From contig NZ_BARG01000053.1 of the NCBI RefSeq assembly GCF_000376565.1, positions 1 to 64,000 on the forward strand: a DNA stretch of 64,000 nt, read 5' to 3'. Below are positions 42,724 to 51,335 of the stretch, piece after piece (the stretch's first letter is position 1; every line of letters begins with the position of its first letter). Under the pieces are notes generated by a model. It searched no databases, was not told the origin of the DNA, and saw nothing but the letters and a program-made list of their open reading frames with translations. The stretch comes from Streptomyces hokutonensis. Its GTDB lineage: Bacteria; Actinomycetota; Actinomycetes; Streptomycetales; Streptomycetaceae. The position numbers were made by a program, and so were the translations under genes.

Positions 42724-43167
42724 ATGACGACCACTCAAATACCGGTAGCCGACGGCCTGTTCACCTGGCCACCCGACGAGAGCACACCCCTCCGGCTCAT
42801 CGGCTCGGAGTGCGCGGACTGCGGACTGGTGAGCTTCCCCGCCGCCCCGCACTGCGTCCGGTGCGCGAGCACGGAGTCCAAGGAACGGCTTCTTGCGGAC
42901 CGCGGGACGCTCTGGACGTACACCACCCAGGACTTCCGGCCGCCGTCCCCGCCGTACGACGGCCCCGAGGCCTTCGAGCCGTACGCGGTCGGCTACATCG
43001 AGCTCCCCGGCGAACTGCTGGTCGAGGCCCGCCTCACCGAACCGGACCCGAACAAGCTGCGGCTCGGGCAGGAGATGCGGCTGACGCTCGTGCCCTACAC
43101 CGTGCGGGACGACGGCACCGAGATCGTGACGTTCGCGTTCGCCCCGGCGGAAGAGGAGACACCGTGA
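42724..43167 (+). CDS. DUF35 OB-fold zinc-ribbon protein, partner of the next thiolase-like protein
   Basis: 147 residues. Rubredoxin-like zinc ribbon with two Cys pairs (CADCGLVSFP and CVRCAS) then an OB-fold (GTLWTYTTQDFRPPSPPY, YAVGYIELPGELLVEARL). Such proteins bind thiolase-like enzymes (for example the DUF35 part of ChsH2 with the aldolase Ltp2 in steroid catabolism) and help hold acyl-CoA. The stop overlaps the thiolase-like GTG start (GTGA), supporting a complex. Confidence 0.9.
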   Translation: MTTTQIPVADGLFTWPPDESTPLRLIGSECADCGLVSFPAAPHCVRCASTESKERLLADRGTLWTYTTQDFRPPSPPYDGPEAFEPYAVGYIELPGELLVEARLTEPDPNKLRLGQEMRLTLVPYTVRDDGTEIVTFAFAPAEEETP

Positions 43168-44312
43168 CCGAGGCCGTCATCATCGGCGTGGGACTGCACC
43201 CCTTCGGCCGGTTCCCCGGGAAGCCGGCACTGGACATGGGCGCGGACGCGGTACGGCTCGCGCTCGCCGACGCGGGCGTCAACTGGCCGCAGATCCAGGG
43301 CGGTTACATCGGCAGCTACGAGGTCGCCAACCCGGACGCGATCGTCGCCCGGCTCGGCCTGACCGGCGTACCCCTGCGCGGGGTGTTCAACGGCTGTGCC
43401 ACGGCCGGTACTTCGGTGGCGCTGGCCGCCCGCGCGATCGAGACCGGCGAGCACGACCTGACCATCGCGATCGGCCTGGACAAGCACCCGCGCGGAGCCT
43501 TCGCCGCCGACCCGTCCGTGGCCGGCATCCCCTCCTGGTACGGACAGACCGGCCTCTTCCTCACCACCCACTTCTTCGGCATGAAGATCAACCGCTACAT
43601 GCACGACCACGGCATCTCCCACGAGACGCTCGCGCGCGTGGCGGCCAAGAACTTCGGCAACGCGGCCCGGAACGAGAAGGCCTGGCGCCGAACTCCCCTG
43701 TCCGTGGAGGAGATCCTCGCGTCTCCGGTCCTCAACCACCCCCTCCGCCAGTACATGTACTGCGGCCCGGACGAAGGAGCGGCGGCCCTCGTGCTGTGCC
43801 GGGCCGACCAGGCTCACAAGTACACCGGGAAGCCCGTACGGATCCGGTCAACGGCCCTGCGCAGCCGCCGACTTGGCGCCTTCGAGGTGCAGAGCCCGTC
43901 GTTCCCGGTCGGGGAGGTCGTCGCGAGCCCGACCGTGGACGCCTCGCGGGAGGCGTACGAACGCGCGGGCATCGGCCCCGAGGACATCGACGTCGCCCAA
44001 CTCCAGGACACCGACGCCGGATCGGAGGTCATCCACATGGCCGAGAACGGCCTCTGCAAGGACGGCGAGCAGGAACGCCTCATCGCCGAGGGCGCCACCG
44101 AGATCGGCGGCAGGCTCCCGGTCAACACCGACGGCGGACTCCTCGGCAACGGCGAACCGATCGGCGCGTCCGGACTGCGCCAGATCCACGAGATCGTCCT
44201 CCAACTGCGCGGCACCGCGGGAGACCGACAGATCCCCGGCACACCACACGTCGGCTACACCCACCTGTACGGCGCGCCGGGCGTGTCGGCGGTCACCATC
44301 CTGAGCACCTGA
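43164..44312 (+). CDS. Thiolase-like (SCP-2/Ltp type) protein
   Basis: 382 residues, GTG start. N-terminal VIIGVGLHPFGRFPGK, nucleophile-like C78 in VFNGCATAGTS, and C-terminal NTDGGLLGNGEPIGASGLRQ, where the classical GHPxGA His is Glu (GEPIGA). The Cys is kept but the catalytic His is changed, so it may be a thiolase variant or a retro-aldolase of the Ltp class, which release acetyl- or propionyl-CoA from hydroxyacyl-CoA with a tertiary carbon. Pairs with the overlapping DUF35 protein. Confidence 0.88.
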   Translation: MTEAVIIGVGLHPFGRFPGKPALDMGADAVRLALADAGVNWPQIQGGYIGSYEVANPDAIVARLGLTGVPLRGVFNGCATAGTSVALAARAIETGEHDLTIAIGLDKHPRGAFAADPSVAGIPSWYGQTGLFLTTHFFGMKINRYMHDHGISHETLARVAAKNFGNAARNEKAWRRTPLSVEEILASPVLNHPLRQYMYCGPDEGAAALVLCRADQAHKYTGKPVRIRSTALRSRRLGAFEVQSPSFPVGEVVASPTVDASREAYERAGIGPEDIDVAQLQDTDAGSEVIHMAENGLCKDGEQERLIAEGATEIGGRLPVNTDGGLLGNGEPIGASGLRQIHEIVLQLRGTAGDRQIPGTPHVGYTHLYGAPGVSAVTILST

Positions 44313-44325
44313 GGGCAGAGCGGAC

Positions 44326-45546
44326 ATGGCAGACGACATGCAGGACTTCGCGGCCGAGGCACGCGCCTTCCTCGACGCCCACGCGCCGAAGGCCCCCGAC
44401 CGCACCGCCCCCACCTGGGGCGAGGGCGACGACTCGATGGCGTATTTCAGCAGCCTCCCGCCCGAGGTCGAACGGGAGCACGTGCAACGGGCGCGCGACT
44501 GGCAACGCGTCCGCCACGAGAACGGCTTCGGCTGGATCACCGGCCCGGTCGAGTACGGCGGTCGGGGCCTGACCCCCGTCCACGACCTGCTCTACGACGC
44601 TCTTGAGTCCGAGTACGAGGTCGCCGACACCGGAGTCCTCAGCGTGATCGGCCTCGGCATGATCGGACCGACGATCCTCGCTCACGCCCAACCGCACATC
44701 AAGCAACGGTGGTTGCCCGCGATGTACCGCGGGGACGCCATCGCCTGCCAACTGTTCAGCGAACCCGGCGCCGGCTCCGATCTGGCGAGCGTCGCCACCC
44801 GCGCGGTCCGGGAGGGCGACCACTGGGTGCTGAACGGCCAGAAGGTGTGGACCTCGGTCGCCCAGCACAGCCAGATCGGCCTCGCCCTCACCCGCACCAA
44901 CCCGGATGCGCCCAAACACCGAGGTATCACGGCTTTCCTGGTCCCGATGGACGCGCCCGGCGTCGAGGTCAGGCCGTTGCGGCAGATGACCGGCGGCGCG
45001 GACTTCAACGAGGTCTTCCTCACCGACGTCCGCATCCCCGACGACCACCGGCTCGGCGAGGTCGACGGCGGCTGGACGGTCGCGCTGACCACCCTGATGA
45101 ACGAGCGCGCTACCGTCGGCAGCGAGGGCGTGGGGCCGGTGGCCGCCGCACTGTCCCCGGACCACCTCTCGGCCCTGATGCGCGCCACCTGGACCTGGGA
45201 CGACCGCGCCTTGCGCGCCCGGCTCGCGGAACTCCTCGTGGACGTCCTCGCCACGCGGCACCTCAACAACCGCGCCCTGCGCACCCTGCGCGCCGGCGGC
45301 ACACCGGGCCCCGAGATGTCCGTCTCGAAGCTGATGTACGGCCAGAACCTCACCCGCGCCGCGCACTTCGTGTCGGACGTGCTCGGACCCCGGATCATCG
45401 CCGACACCGGGCAGTGGGGCACCTACGCCTGGTCCGAACTCCTCCTCGCCACGCCGGCGTTGCGCATCCTCGGCGGCACCGAGGAGATCATGAAGAACAT
45501 CCTCGCGGAACGCGTCCTCGGACTGCCCAAGGAGGTGCGGTCATGA
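44326..45546 (+). CDS. Acyl-CoA dehydrogenase, probable heteromeric alpha-type subunit
   Basis: 406 residues. Middle domain CQLFSEPGAGSDLASVATRA, LNGQKVWTSVAQ; C-terminal ATPALRILGGTEEIMKNILA. The EGT Glu is Gly; a candidate base is the Glu in LMNERATVG. The N-terminal 60 residues carry an extra helix typical of the large subunit of actinobacterial alpha2beta2 dehydrogenases (FadE26/27-like pairs). Its stop overlaps the next dehydrogenase start (ATGA), strong support for a heteromer. Confidence 0.88.
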   Translation: MADDMQDFAAEARAFLDAHAPKAPDRTAPTWGEGDDSMAYFSSLPPEVEREHVQRARDWQRVRHENGFGWITGPVEYGGRGLTPVHDLLYDALESEYEVADTGVLSVIGLGMIGPTILAHAQPHIKQRWLPAMYRGDAIACQLFSEPGAGSDLASVATRAVREGDHWVLNGQKVWTSVAQHSQIGLALTRTNPDAPKHRGITAFLVPMDAPGVEVRPLRQMTGGADFNEVFLTDVRIPDDHRLGEVDGGWTVALTTLMNERATVGSEGVGPVAAALSPDHLSALMRATWTWDDRALRARLAELLVDVLATRHLNNRALRTLRAGGTPGPEMSVSKLMYGQNLTRAAHFVSDVLGPRIIADTGQWGTYAWSELLLATPALRILGGTEEIMKNILAERVLGLPKEVRS

Positions 45547-46658
45547 CCGCCGACGAGAGCGAACTGCGCGAACTACGGTCCTCCGTACGGGAGTTCCTTG
45601 AGGCCAAGTCACCCGAGGAGGCCGTGCGCAAGCTCATGGAGAGCGAGGCGCGCTACGACCCGGCGGTGTGGGCGCAGGCGGCCGACCAACTGCGGCTGCC
45701 GGGGCTGGTGATCCCGGAGGAGTACGGCGGTGACGGCTTCGGCCTCGTCGAACTCGGCGTCGTACTGGAGGAGATGGGCCGTGCCCTGCTGTGCGCCCCC
45801 TTCTTCGCGACGGTCGTGCTCGCGACCCAGACACTGCTCGCCTCCGGTGACCGGGAGGCATGCGCACGTCACCTCCCCGGCATCGCGGCCGGTGACACGA
45901 CGGCCGCGCTCGCGGTGGCCGAGGACAGCGGGTCCTGGGACCCTGCCCTGATCTCGGCGCGTGCCGTGCCGGACGGTGACGGCGGCTGGAAGCTGACCGG
46001 CCGCAAGTCCTTCGTCATCGACGGTACGACCGCCGATCTGGTCCTGGTGGTCGCCCGCACCGTCGCCGGTCCCTCGCTCTTCGCGGTGGAGAGGGAAGCA
46101 GCGGGACTGGCGGCAGAGCCTATGGAGACCCTCGACGCCACCCGGGCGATGGCCCGGCTGACGTTCGACGCGGTGCCCGCCACACTCGTCGGCGCGGACG
46201 GGGCGGCCGGGCGCACCATGGCCAGGGTGCTGGACATCGCGTCGGTCGCCCTCGCCGCCGAGCAGTCGGGCGGGGCGCGCAGGTGTCTGGAGGCGAGCGC
46301 TGAATACGCCCGTACCCGGCACCAGTTCGGCCGGCCGATCGGCTCCTTCCAAGCGGTCAAGCACAAGTGCGCGGACATGCTCGTCCAGGTGGAACTGGCC
46401 GAGGCCGCCTCCCGTGAGGCGGCGCGAGTGGCCGACGAGGGCTCCGCGGAGTTCCCCGTCGCGGCAGCTGTGGCGCACGCGTGCTGCTCACGGGCGTACA
46501 TGTTCGCGGCCATGGAGAACATCCAGGTACACGGAGGTATCGGCTTCACCTGGGAGCACCCGGCGCATCTGTACTTCCGGCGCGCCAAGTCCTCGCAGCT
46601 GCTGTTCGGCGGGCCCGCCGTGTACCACGAGCGGCTGCTGGACCGGCTCGGGATCTGA
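45543..46658 (+). CDS. Acyl-CoA dehydrogenase, probable heteromeric beta-type subunit
   Basis: 371 residues. FADE29-like features: VIPEEYGGDGFGLVELGVVL, ALAVAEDSGSWDP instead of the normal SEPxAGSD flavin motif, YARTRHQFGRPIGSFQAVKH, and a C-terminus QLLFGGPAVYHERLL in which the EGTSxI motif is lost. This pattern is seen in subunits that keep the fold but not the full catalytic set. Overlaps the preceding dehydrogenase by 4 bp. End of the seven-gene plus-strand operon. A close relative is encoded at 59869-61011. Confidence 0.88.
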   Translation: MTADESELRELRSSVREFLEAKSPEEAVRKLMESEARYDPAVWAQAADQLRLPGLVIPEEYGGDGFGLVELGVVLEEMGRALLCAPFFATVVLATQTLLASGDREACARHLPGIAAGDTTAALAVAEDSGSWDPALISARAVPDGDGGWKLTGRKSFVIDGTTADLVLVVARTVAGPSLFAVEREAAGLAAEPMETLDATRAMARLTFDAVPATLVGADGAAGRTMARVLDIASVALAAEQSGGARRCLEASAEYARTRHQFGRPIGSFQAVKHKCADMLVQVELAEAASREAARVADEGSAEFPVAAAVAHACCSRAYMFAAMENIQVHGGIGFTWEHPAHLYFRRAKSSQLLFGGPAVYHERLLDRLGI

Positions 46659-46683
46659 GCCTGGGTATGTGAGCCTGGGTATG
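46656..46683 (+). repeat. 14-bp tandem duplication at the dehydrogenase stop codon
   Basis: TGAGCCTGGGTATG occurs twice in direct succession; the first TGA is the stop codon of the gene ending at 46658. Confidence 0.85.
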
Positions 46684-46685
46684 CA

Positions 46686-46728
46686 CGAAGACGAAGGCCC
46701 CGGGGCAGCCCCGGGGCCTTCGTCTTCG
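46686..46728. terminator. Bidirectional hairpin terminator between convergent dehydrogenase operons
   Basis: A perfect 20-bp stem (46686-46705 with 46709-46728) with a 3-base loop, between the ends of the plus operon (46658) and the minus operon (46736). Confidence 0.88.
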
Positions 46729-46735
46729 GTGTCGG

Positions 46736-47893
46736 TCAGCCCCGGGCCGCCTCGCCCAGCAGCGCCTTCGCGATGATGACCTGTTGGATCTGGCTCGTGC
46801 CCTCGTAGATGCGGAAGAGGCGGGCGTCGCGGTAGAAGCGTTCGACGGCGACCCCGCGCATGTAGCCCGCGCCGCCGTGGACCTGGACCGCGCGGTCGGC
46901 GACCCGCCACACCATCTCGCTGGCGAAGTACTTGGTGCAGGACGGGCCGATCTTGGTGTCCGTGCCGGCGTCGAACGCGCGGGCGGCCTCCAGGACCGTG
47001 GCGCGGCCGGCGTAGTAGTCGGTCATCGAGTCGGCGATCAGGCCCTGGACGAGTTGGAAGGAGCCGATGAGCTTCCCGGACTGGCGGCGGGTGCGGGCGT
47101 ACTCGACGGACTCGTCGACCAGCCGCTCGGCCATGCCGACGCACAGGGACGAGATGTGCACCCGGCCGTGCGCGATGCAGCCCATCGCGGTGCCGAAGCC
47201 CCGGTTCAGCCCGGCCTCGCCGCCGACGAGGGCGGAGGCCGGTACGCGGACGTCGTCGAAGTACACGTCCGCGGTCCAGGCGCCGAACTGGCCCATCTTG
47301 TGGTCCTTGGGAGCCACGGTGAGGCCCGGGGTGCCGGCCGGGACCAGGAAGGTGGAGATGCCGCGGGTGCGCGGTGCGTCGGGGTTGGTGCGGGCGAAGA
47401 CCATGAAGACGTCGGCGAGCGGGGCGTTGGTGATGTACCGCTTCGCGCCGTTGATCACCCAGTCTTCACCGTCCAGGTGCGCCCTCGTGGTCAGGGTCGA
47501 GGGATCGGAACCCGCCTCAGCCTCGGTGAGCGCGAACGACGCCAGGACCTCGCCCGAGGCGATCCTCGGCAACCAGTCCGCCTTCTGCTCCTCGGTGCCG
47601 CCGACCATCAGGACGTGCCCGGCGATGCCGTTGTTCGTGCCGAACATCGAGCGCAGGGACGGGGTGGTGTACCCCAGCTCGAACATCAACTGCGCTTCCT
47701 CGTACATCGACAGCCCGAGCCCGCCGTACTCCTCGGGCAGCGCGAAGCCGAACAGGCCCATCTTCTTGGCCGCCTCGCGGATCTCCGCGGGCATCTCGTC
47801 CTTCTCGTCGATCTCCGCCTCGAGCGGTACGACGCGCTCGCGCACGAAGCGCCGGACCTCGGACAGCACCGCGCTGAAGTCAGCCGCGTCCAT
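46736..47893 (-). CDS. Acyl-CoA dehydrogenase with complete catalytic motifs
   Basis: 385 residues; the ATG (complement 47891-47893) has AAGGGAG. SFALTEAEAGSDPSTLTTRA, YARTRRQSGKLIGSFQLVQG and RLFRIYEGTSQIQQVI, with the catalytic Glu of the short/medium-chain class in place, unlike the other five dehydrogenases of the island. Likely homotetrameric. Last gene of the minus operon that begins at 52091, 28 bp after the DoxX gene. Confidence 0.92.
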   Translation of the reverse strand: MDAADFSAVLSEVRRFVRERVVPLEAEIDEKDEMPAEIREAAKKMGLFGFALPEEYGGLGLSMYEEAQLMFELGYTTPSLRSMFGTNNGIAGHVLMVGGTEEQKADWLPRIASGEVLASFALTEAEAGSDPSTLTTRAHLDGEDWVINGAKRYITNAPLADVFMVFARTNPDAPRTRGISTFLVPAGTPGLTVAPKDHKMGQFGAWTADVYFDDVRVPASALVGGEAGLNRGFGTAMGCIAHGRVHISSLCVGMAERLVDESVEYARTRRQSGKLIGSFQLVQGLIADSMTDYYAGRATVLEAARAFDAGTDTKIGPSCTKYFASEMVWRVADRAVQVHGGAGYMRGVAVERFYRDARLFRIYEGTSQIQQVIIAKALLGEAARG

Positions 47894-47921
47894 GTCGACT
47901 CCCTTGTTGCCCCAATTGGCC

Positions 47922-48446
47922 TTAGTCAGCTGTTTCTGTCTCGTCCGGTTTCCGTTCCGGTCGATAGCACGCGGCCAGTAGGGCGGCGGCGCTCGCCGTA
48001 CCGACGCCCAGAGCCAGCAACGCGGGCCCCACGCCTGCGCGTTGGCGGCGCAGGACCCCGTCCAGCGAGTACCTGCCGGGGCCCAGCGCGGCCAGGGCGA
48101 CGGCCGCTCCGCCGACGACACCGACGTACTCCCAGCCGCCCTTGAAGACGAAGAATCCCTTGCCCCGATGGTCGGTTCGGGCCGCCACGGTCATCAGACC
48201 GACGGCTGCCGCCGCCGGGAGAGGGTTGGCCACGCCCAGAGCGATCCCCGCACCGGCCGCCATCTCCGTCCCGGCGGCCATGCGCGCGTGCAGCCCTGCA
48301 GGTCGCAGTCCCAGCGCCTCGAACCAGCCCGTCGTGCCCTTGAGTCCGCCCGGCCCGGTGACCTTGTTCCAGCCGTGCGCGAAGAGCATCGGACCGAGCG
48401 TCGCCCGCAGGACGAGCGCGGCGACGTCATGGCCCGGCGCTCTCAC
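47922..48446 (-). CDS. DoxX-family membrane protein
   Basis: 174 residues with about four membrane helices: VLRATLGPMLFAHGWNKVTG (the DoxX signature), MAAGTEMAAGAGIALGVAN, VGVVGGAAVALAALG and a C-terminal helix. DoxX proteins are linked to quinone redox or thiol stress; the role here is unknown. GTG start overlaps the SDR stop by 4 bp, so it is within the catabolic operon and might link substrate oxidation to the membrane. Confidence 0.85.
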   Translation of the reverse strand: MRAPGHDVAALVLRATLGPMLFAHGWNKVTGPGGLKGTTGWFEALGLRPAGLHARMAAGTEMAAGAGIALGVANPLPAAAAVGLMTVAARTDHRGKGFFVFKGGWEYVGVVGGAAVALAALGPGRYSLDGVLRRQRAGVGPALLALGVGTASAAALLAACYRPERKPDETETAD

Positions 48447-49354
48447 TGGCCGACTCCGGTGGCCCGTCCCGCGGGGGCGACACCGTACAACTGCGGTACG
48501 GCGTCCACGAGTTCGTCGTAGGTGAGCGCCTGTCCCGACGTGCTGGGGTGTACGCCCGCGACGGTCCAGCCCTGGAGCCGGTTCAGCCGGTTGCCCTCGA
48601 TGCGCAGGACCTGGCCGGTCAGCCAGGACGCGCTGTCGGAGGCGAGGTAGACGACGACGCCCGAGGCGTTGGCCGGGTCGCGCGGGTCGAAGCCGTCGAC
48701 GGCCCGCAGCGATTCACCGACGGACAGGCCGTCCGTCATCCGTGTGGCCGCGATCGGCGAGATGGCGTTCGCGGTGACGCCGTACTTGCGCATCTCCAGG
48801 GCGGTGAGGACGGTGAGCCCGGCTATCCCGGCCTTCGCGGCACCGTAGTTGGACTGCCCCTGGTTGCCGAACAGGCCAGTCCCCGACGTCGTGTTGATGA
48901 CGCGGCCGGTGACGCGCTCGCCCCGTTTCGACGCCTCGCGCCAGTACGCGCACGCGTGCCGGGTGAGCGCGAAGGTGCCCTTGAGATGGACCGCGATCAC
49001 GGCGTCGAACTCTGCCTCGGTCATCGAGAACAGCATGCGGTCGCGCACGATCCCCGCGTTGTTCACGACGATGTCGAGGCGCCCGAACTCCGCGACCGTG
49101 TCCGCGACCAAGGTCTCGGTCGCCGCCCAGTCCGTCACCGACGCGTGGTTGGCGACCGCCTGCCCGCCCAACTTGGCGATCTCGGCGACGACTTCGTCGG
49201 CGGGGGAGTCGCCGGTGCTCTCGCCGTGCACGCCGGAACCGAGGTCGTTCACCACCACGGTCGCGCCGGCCTCGGCCAGCGCCAGGCAGTGCGCCCGGCC
49301 AAGACCCCGGCCACCGCCGGTCACGACGGCGACCTTATCGTCGAGAATGCCCAC
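48443..49354 (-). CDS. Short-chain dehydrogenase, 3-hydroxyacyl-CoA type (second)
   Basis: 303 residues, GTG start with GGGAGGT. Same subclass as the SDR at 41808: VAVVTGGGRGLGRAHCLALA, VVVNDLGSGVHGESTGDSPA, VVNNAGIVRDRML, catalytic SGTGLFGNQGQSNYGAAKAG. Similar length and C-terminal tail (LTYDELVDAVPQLYG). Two such enzymes imply two different hydroxyacyl-CoA intermediates. Adjacent to the CoA transferase, 3 bp away. Confidence 0.9.
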   Translation of the reverse strand: MGILDDKVAVVTGGGRGLGRAHCLALAEAGATVVVNDLGSGVHGESTGDSPADEVVAEIAKLGGQAVANHASVTDWAATETLVADTVAEFGRLDIVVNNAGIVRDRMLFSMTEAEFDAVIAVHLKGTFALTRHACAYWREASKRGERVTGRVINTTSGTGLFGNQGQSNYGAAKAGIAGLTVLTALEMRKYGVTANAISPIAATRMTDGLSVGESLRAVDGFDPRDPANASGVVVYLASDSASWLTGQVLRIEGNRLNRLQGWTVAGVHPSTSGQALTYDELVDAVPQLYGVAPAGRATGVGQ

Positions 49355-49357
49355 CTG

Positions 49358-50524
49358 CTACCTCCCGGTTGTGTCGAGTTCGCGGAGTACGTCGTCGGTG
49401 TGCTCGCCGAGTGTCGGCGCACCGCTGCGTGGTTTGTCGTCAACACCCCAGAAGCTGACGGGTGTTGCCACGGTCCGCAGCGGCGGCGCGTCACCCATGC
49501 CGGGCTGTTCGACGAATGCGCCGACCGCCTCCGCCTGCGGATCGGCCGACACTTCGGCCAGGGTCTGCACCGGTGCCCACCACACGCCCTCGGCGTCGAA
49601 CCGCGCCGCCCACTCGGCCAGTGGCCGCCTCGCGAACTCCTCGTCGAACACGGCGATCAACTCGCGTACGTGTGCCCGCCGTTCTTTGCCGGTCGCGAAC
49701 CGTTCGTCCGTCTCCAGGTCCGCGCGTCCGAGCGCCTTGACGACGCCGGGCCAGTGCCGGTTGCCCTCCAGACCGACCAGCCAGAACCAGCGGTCGTCGG
49801 CGGCCCGGTAGGAGTTGTAGAGCGGGGACTCGTGCTCGGTGCGGTGCCGGGTACGGCCGCGCCGGCCGAAGAAGTTCTGCAGGGCCAGGTCGTTCCCGTT
49901 GGCGTACGTGCCCGACCGCAGCAGCGACACGTCCACCACACCGCCCTCGCCGGTGCGCTCGCGGCGCAGCAGCGCGGCCAGCACGCCGGCCACCAGGTTC
50001 GCCGCGGCCGTACGGTCACCAAGTCCCGGGCGGATGCCGGGCGGTGGTTCGCCCGCCGGGTTGAGCATGGCGGCGATGCCGGGCCGCGCCCAGAAGGCGG
50101 AGACGTCGTACCCCGCGCGGTCGCGCTCGGCGCCCGTCCAGCCGTAACCGGTCAACGTGCCGACGACCAGGCGGGGATGGCGGGTGCGCAGTTCGTCCGG
50201 GGCCAGGCCCAGGCGTTCCAACGCACCGGGGCGGAGGTTGGTGACGAAGACGTCGGCGCGCTCCAACAGCCGTTCCAGTACGGCCTTTCCGTCCTCCGAG
50301 CGCAGGTCGAGAACGATCCCGCGCTTGCCGCGGTTGTCCGTCTCGAACGGGGGCGCGCTGTCGATGTCCTGGCCGACGTGCCGGAGCGTGTAGCGGTTGG
50401 GGTCGCCGGTCGGCGCCTCGACCTTCACCACGTCCGCGCCCCAGTCCGCGAGCATGGTGGCCGCGGCCGGAGCCGCCACCCACATGCCCAGTTCGACGAC
50501 CGAAATGCCCTCAAGTGGCCGCAC
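49358..50524 (-). CDS. CaiB/BaiF-family CoA transferase
   Basis: 388 residues, GTG start with AGGAGG. Class III CoA transferase: VVELGMWVAAPAAATMLADWGADVVKVE-type start, GKRGIVLDL, ADVFVTNLRPGALERLG (catalytic-Asp region follows in GYDVSAFWARPG) and RTVATPVSFWG near the end. It would move CoA between acids without ATP, saving energy on substrate activation. Related proteins act in bile-acid and carnitine pathways. Confidence 0.92.
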   Translation of the reverse strand: MRPLEGISVVELGMWVAAPAAATMLADWGADVVKVEAPTGDPNRYTLRHVGQDIDSAPPFETDNRGKRGIVLDLRSEDGKAVLERLLERADVFVTNLRPGALERLGLAPDELRTRHPRLVVGTLTGYGWTGAERDRAGYDVSAFWARPGIAAMLNPAGEPPPGIRPGLGDRTAAANLVAGVLAALLRRERTGEGGVVDVSLLRSGTYANGNDLALQNFFGRRGRTRHRTEHESPLYNSYRAADDRWFWLVGLEGNRHWPGVVKALGRADLETDERFATGKERRAHVRELIAVFDEEFARRPLAEWAARFDAEGVWWAPVQTLAEVSADPQAEAVGAFVEQPGMGDAPPLRTVATPVSFWGVDDKPRSGAPTLGEHTDDVLRELDTTGR

Positions 50525-50554
50525 AACACACCTCCTTGTCTGTCGGTCCGCCCG

Positions 50555-51334
50555 CTACTTGCCCTGGAAGTCGCCGGGTCGGCGCTCCCGGAAAGCCTTC
50601 AGTCCCTCGGCCTGGTCCTCGGTGGAGAAGAGCACCGAGACGGTCTCGCGCTCGTAGGAGATCGCCGCCTCCAGGTCCATCCCGAGGCCGTAGTCGATCA
50701 GCCGCTTTCCCGCCGCGAGGGCCAGCGGGGCGCCCACCGCCACCGTGGCGGCGAGTGCCTCGGCGACGCCCAACACCTCGCCGGGCTCGGCGAGTTCGTT
50801 GACCAGTCCGAGCGCGTGGGCCCGTTCCGCGTCGATCGCTTCGCCGGTGAGGATCATCTGCTTGGCGATCGCGGGCGGGATCAGACGCGGCAGCCGCTGT
50901 GTGCCGCCCGCGCCCGGCAGCACGCCGAGCTTCATCTCGGGCAGGCCCAGCCGCGCGCCCCGCTCCGCGACCCGCAGGTCGCAGGCGAGCGCGAGTTCGA
51001 GGCCGCCGCCGAAGGCGAAACCGTGGACGGCCGCGACCGAAGGCTTGGGGAAGTCCTCCAACAGCGCGTACGCGTCGGTGAGTTGCCGGACGAAGGAGTG
51101 GAACTGCCGGGGTGCCGTGAACGACTCGATCTCACCGATGTCGGCGCCGGCCGAGAAGGCCCGCCCCGCCCCGGCCACGACCAGGGCGCGTACGTCGTCG
51201 TTGTCGCGCAGCTCGTTCAGCGCGAGGGTGAGCCGGTCCACGGTCTCGGAGCCGATCGCGTTGAGCTGCCCCGGCCGGTCGAGGGTCAACACGGCGATTC
51301 TGTCCCGGAGTTCGACACGCAGCACGGTGCTCAC
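50555..51334 (-). CDS. Enoyl-CoA hydratase/isomerase (crotonase)
   Basis: 259 residues, GTG start. Crotonase fold: VLTLDRPGQLNAIGSETVD, AFSAGADIGEIE (CoA oxyanion loop), GGGLELALACDLRVAE, GLPEMKLGVLPGAGGTQRLP. The first catalytic Glu (PEMKLG) is kept; the second, usually in AMEMVLTG, aligns with Gln (AKQMILTG). It may therefore catalyse hydration less well or act as an isomerase. In operon with the CoA transferase and SDRs. Confidence 0.9.
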   Translation of the reverse strand: MSTVLRVELRDRIAVLTLDRPGQLNAIGSETVDRLTLALNELRDNDDVRALVVAGAGRAFSAGADIGEIESFTAPRQFHSFVRQLTDAYALLEDFPKPSVAAVHGFAFGGGLELALACDLRVAERGARLGLPEMKLGVLPGAGGTQRLPRLIPPAIAKQMILTGEAIDAERAHALGLVNELAEPGEVLGVAEALAATVAVGAPLALAAGKRLIDYGLGMDLEAAISYERETVSVLFSTEDQAEGLKAFRERRPGDFQGK

Positions 51335-51335
51335 C

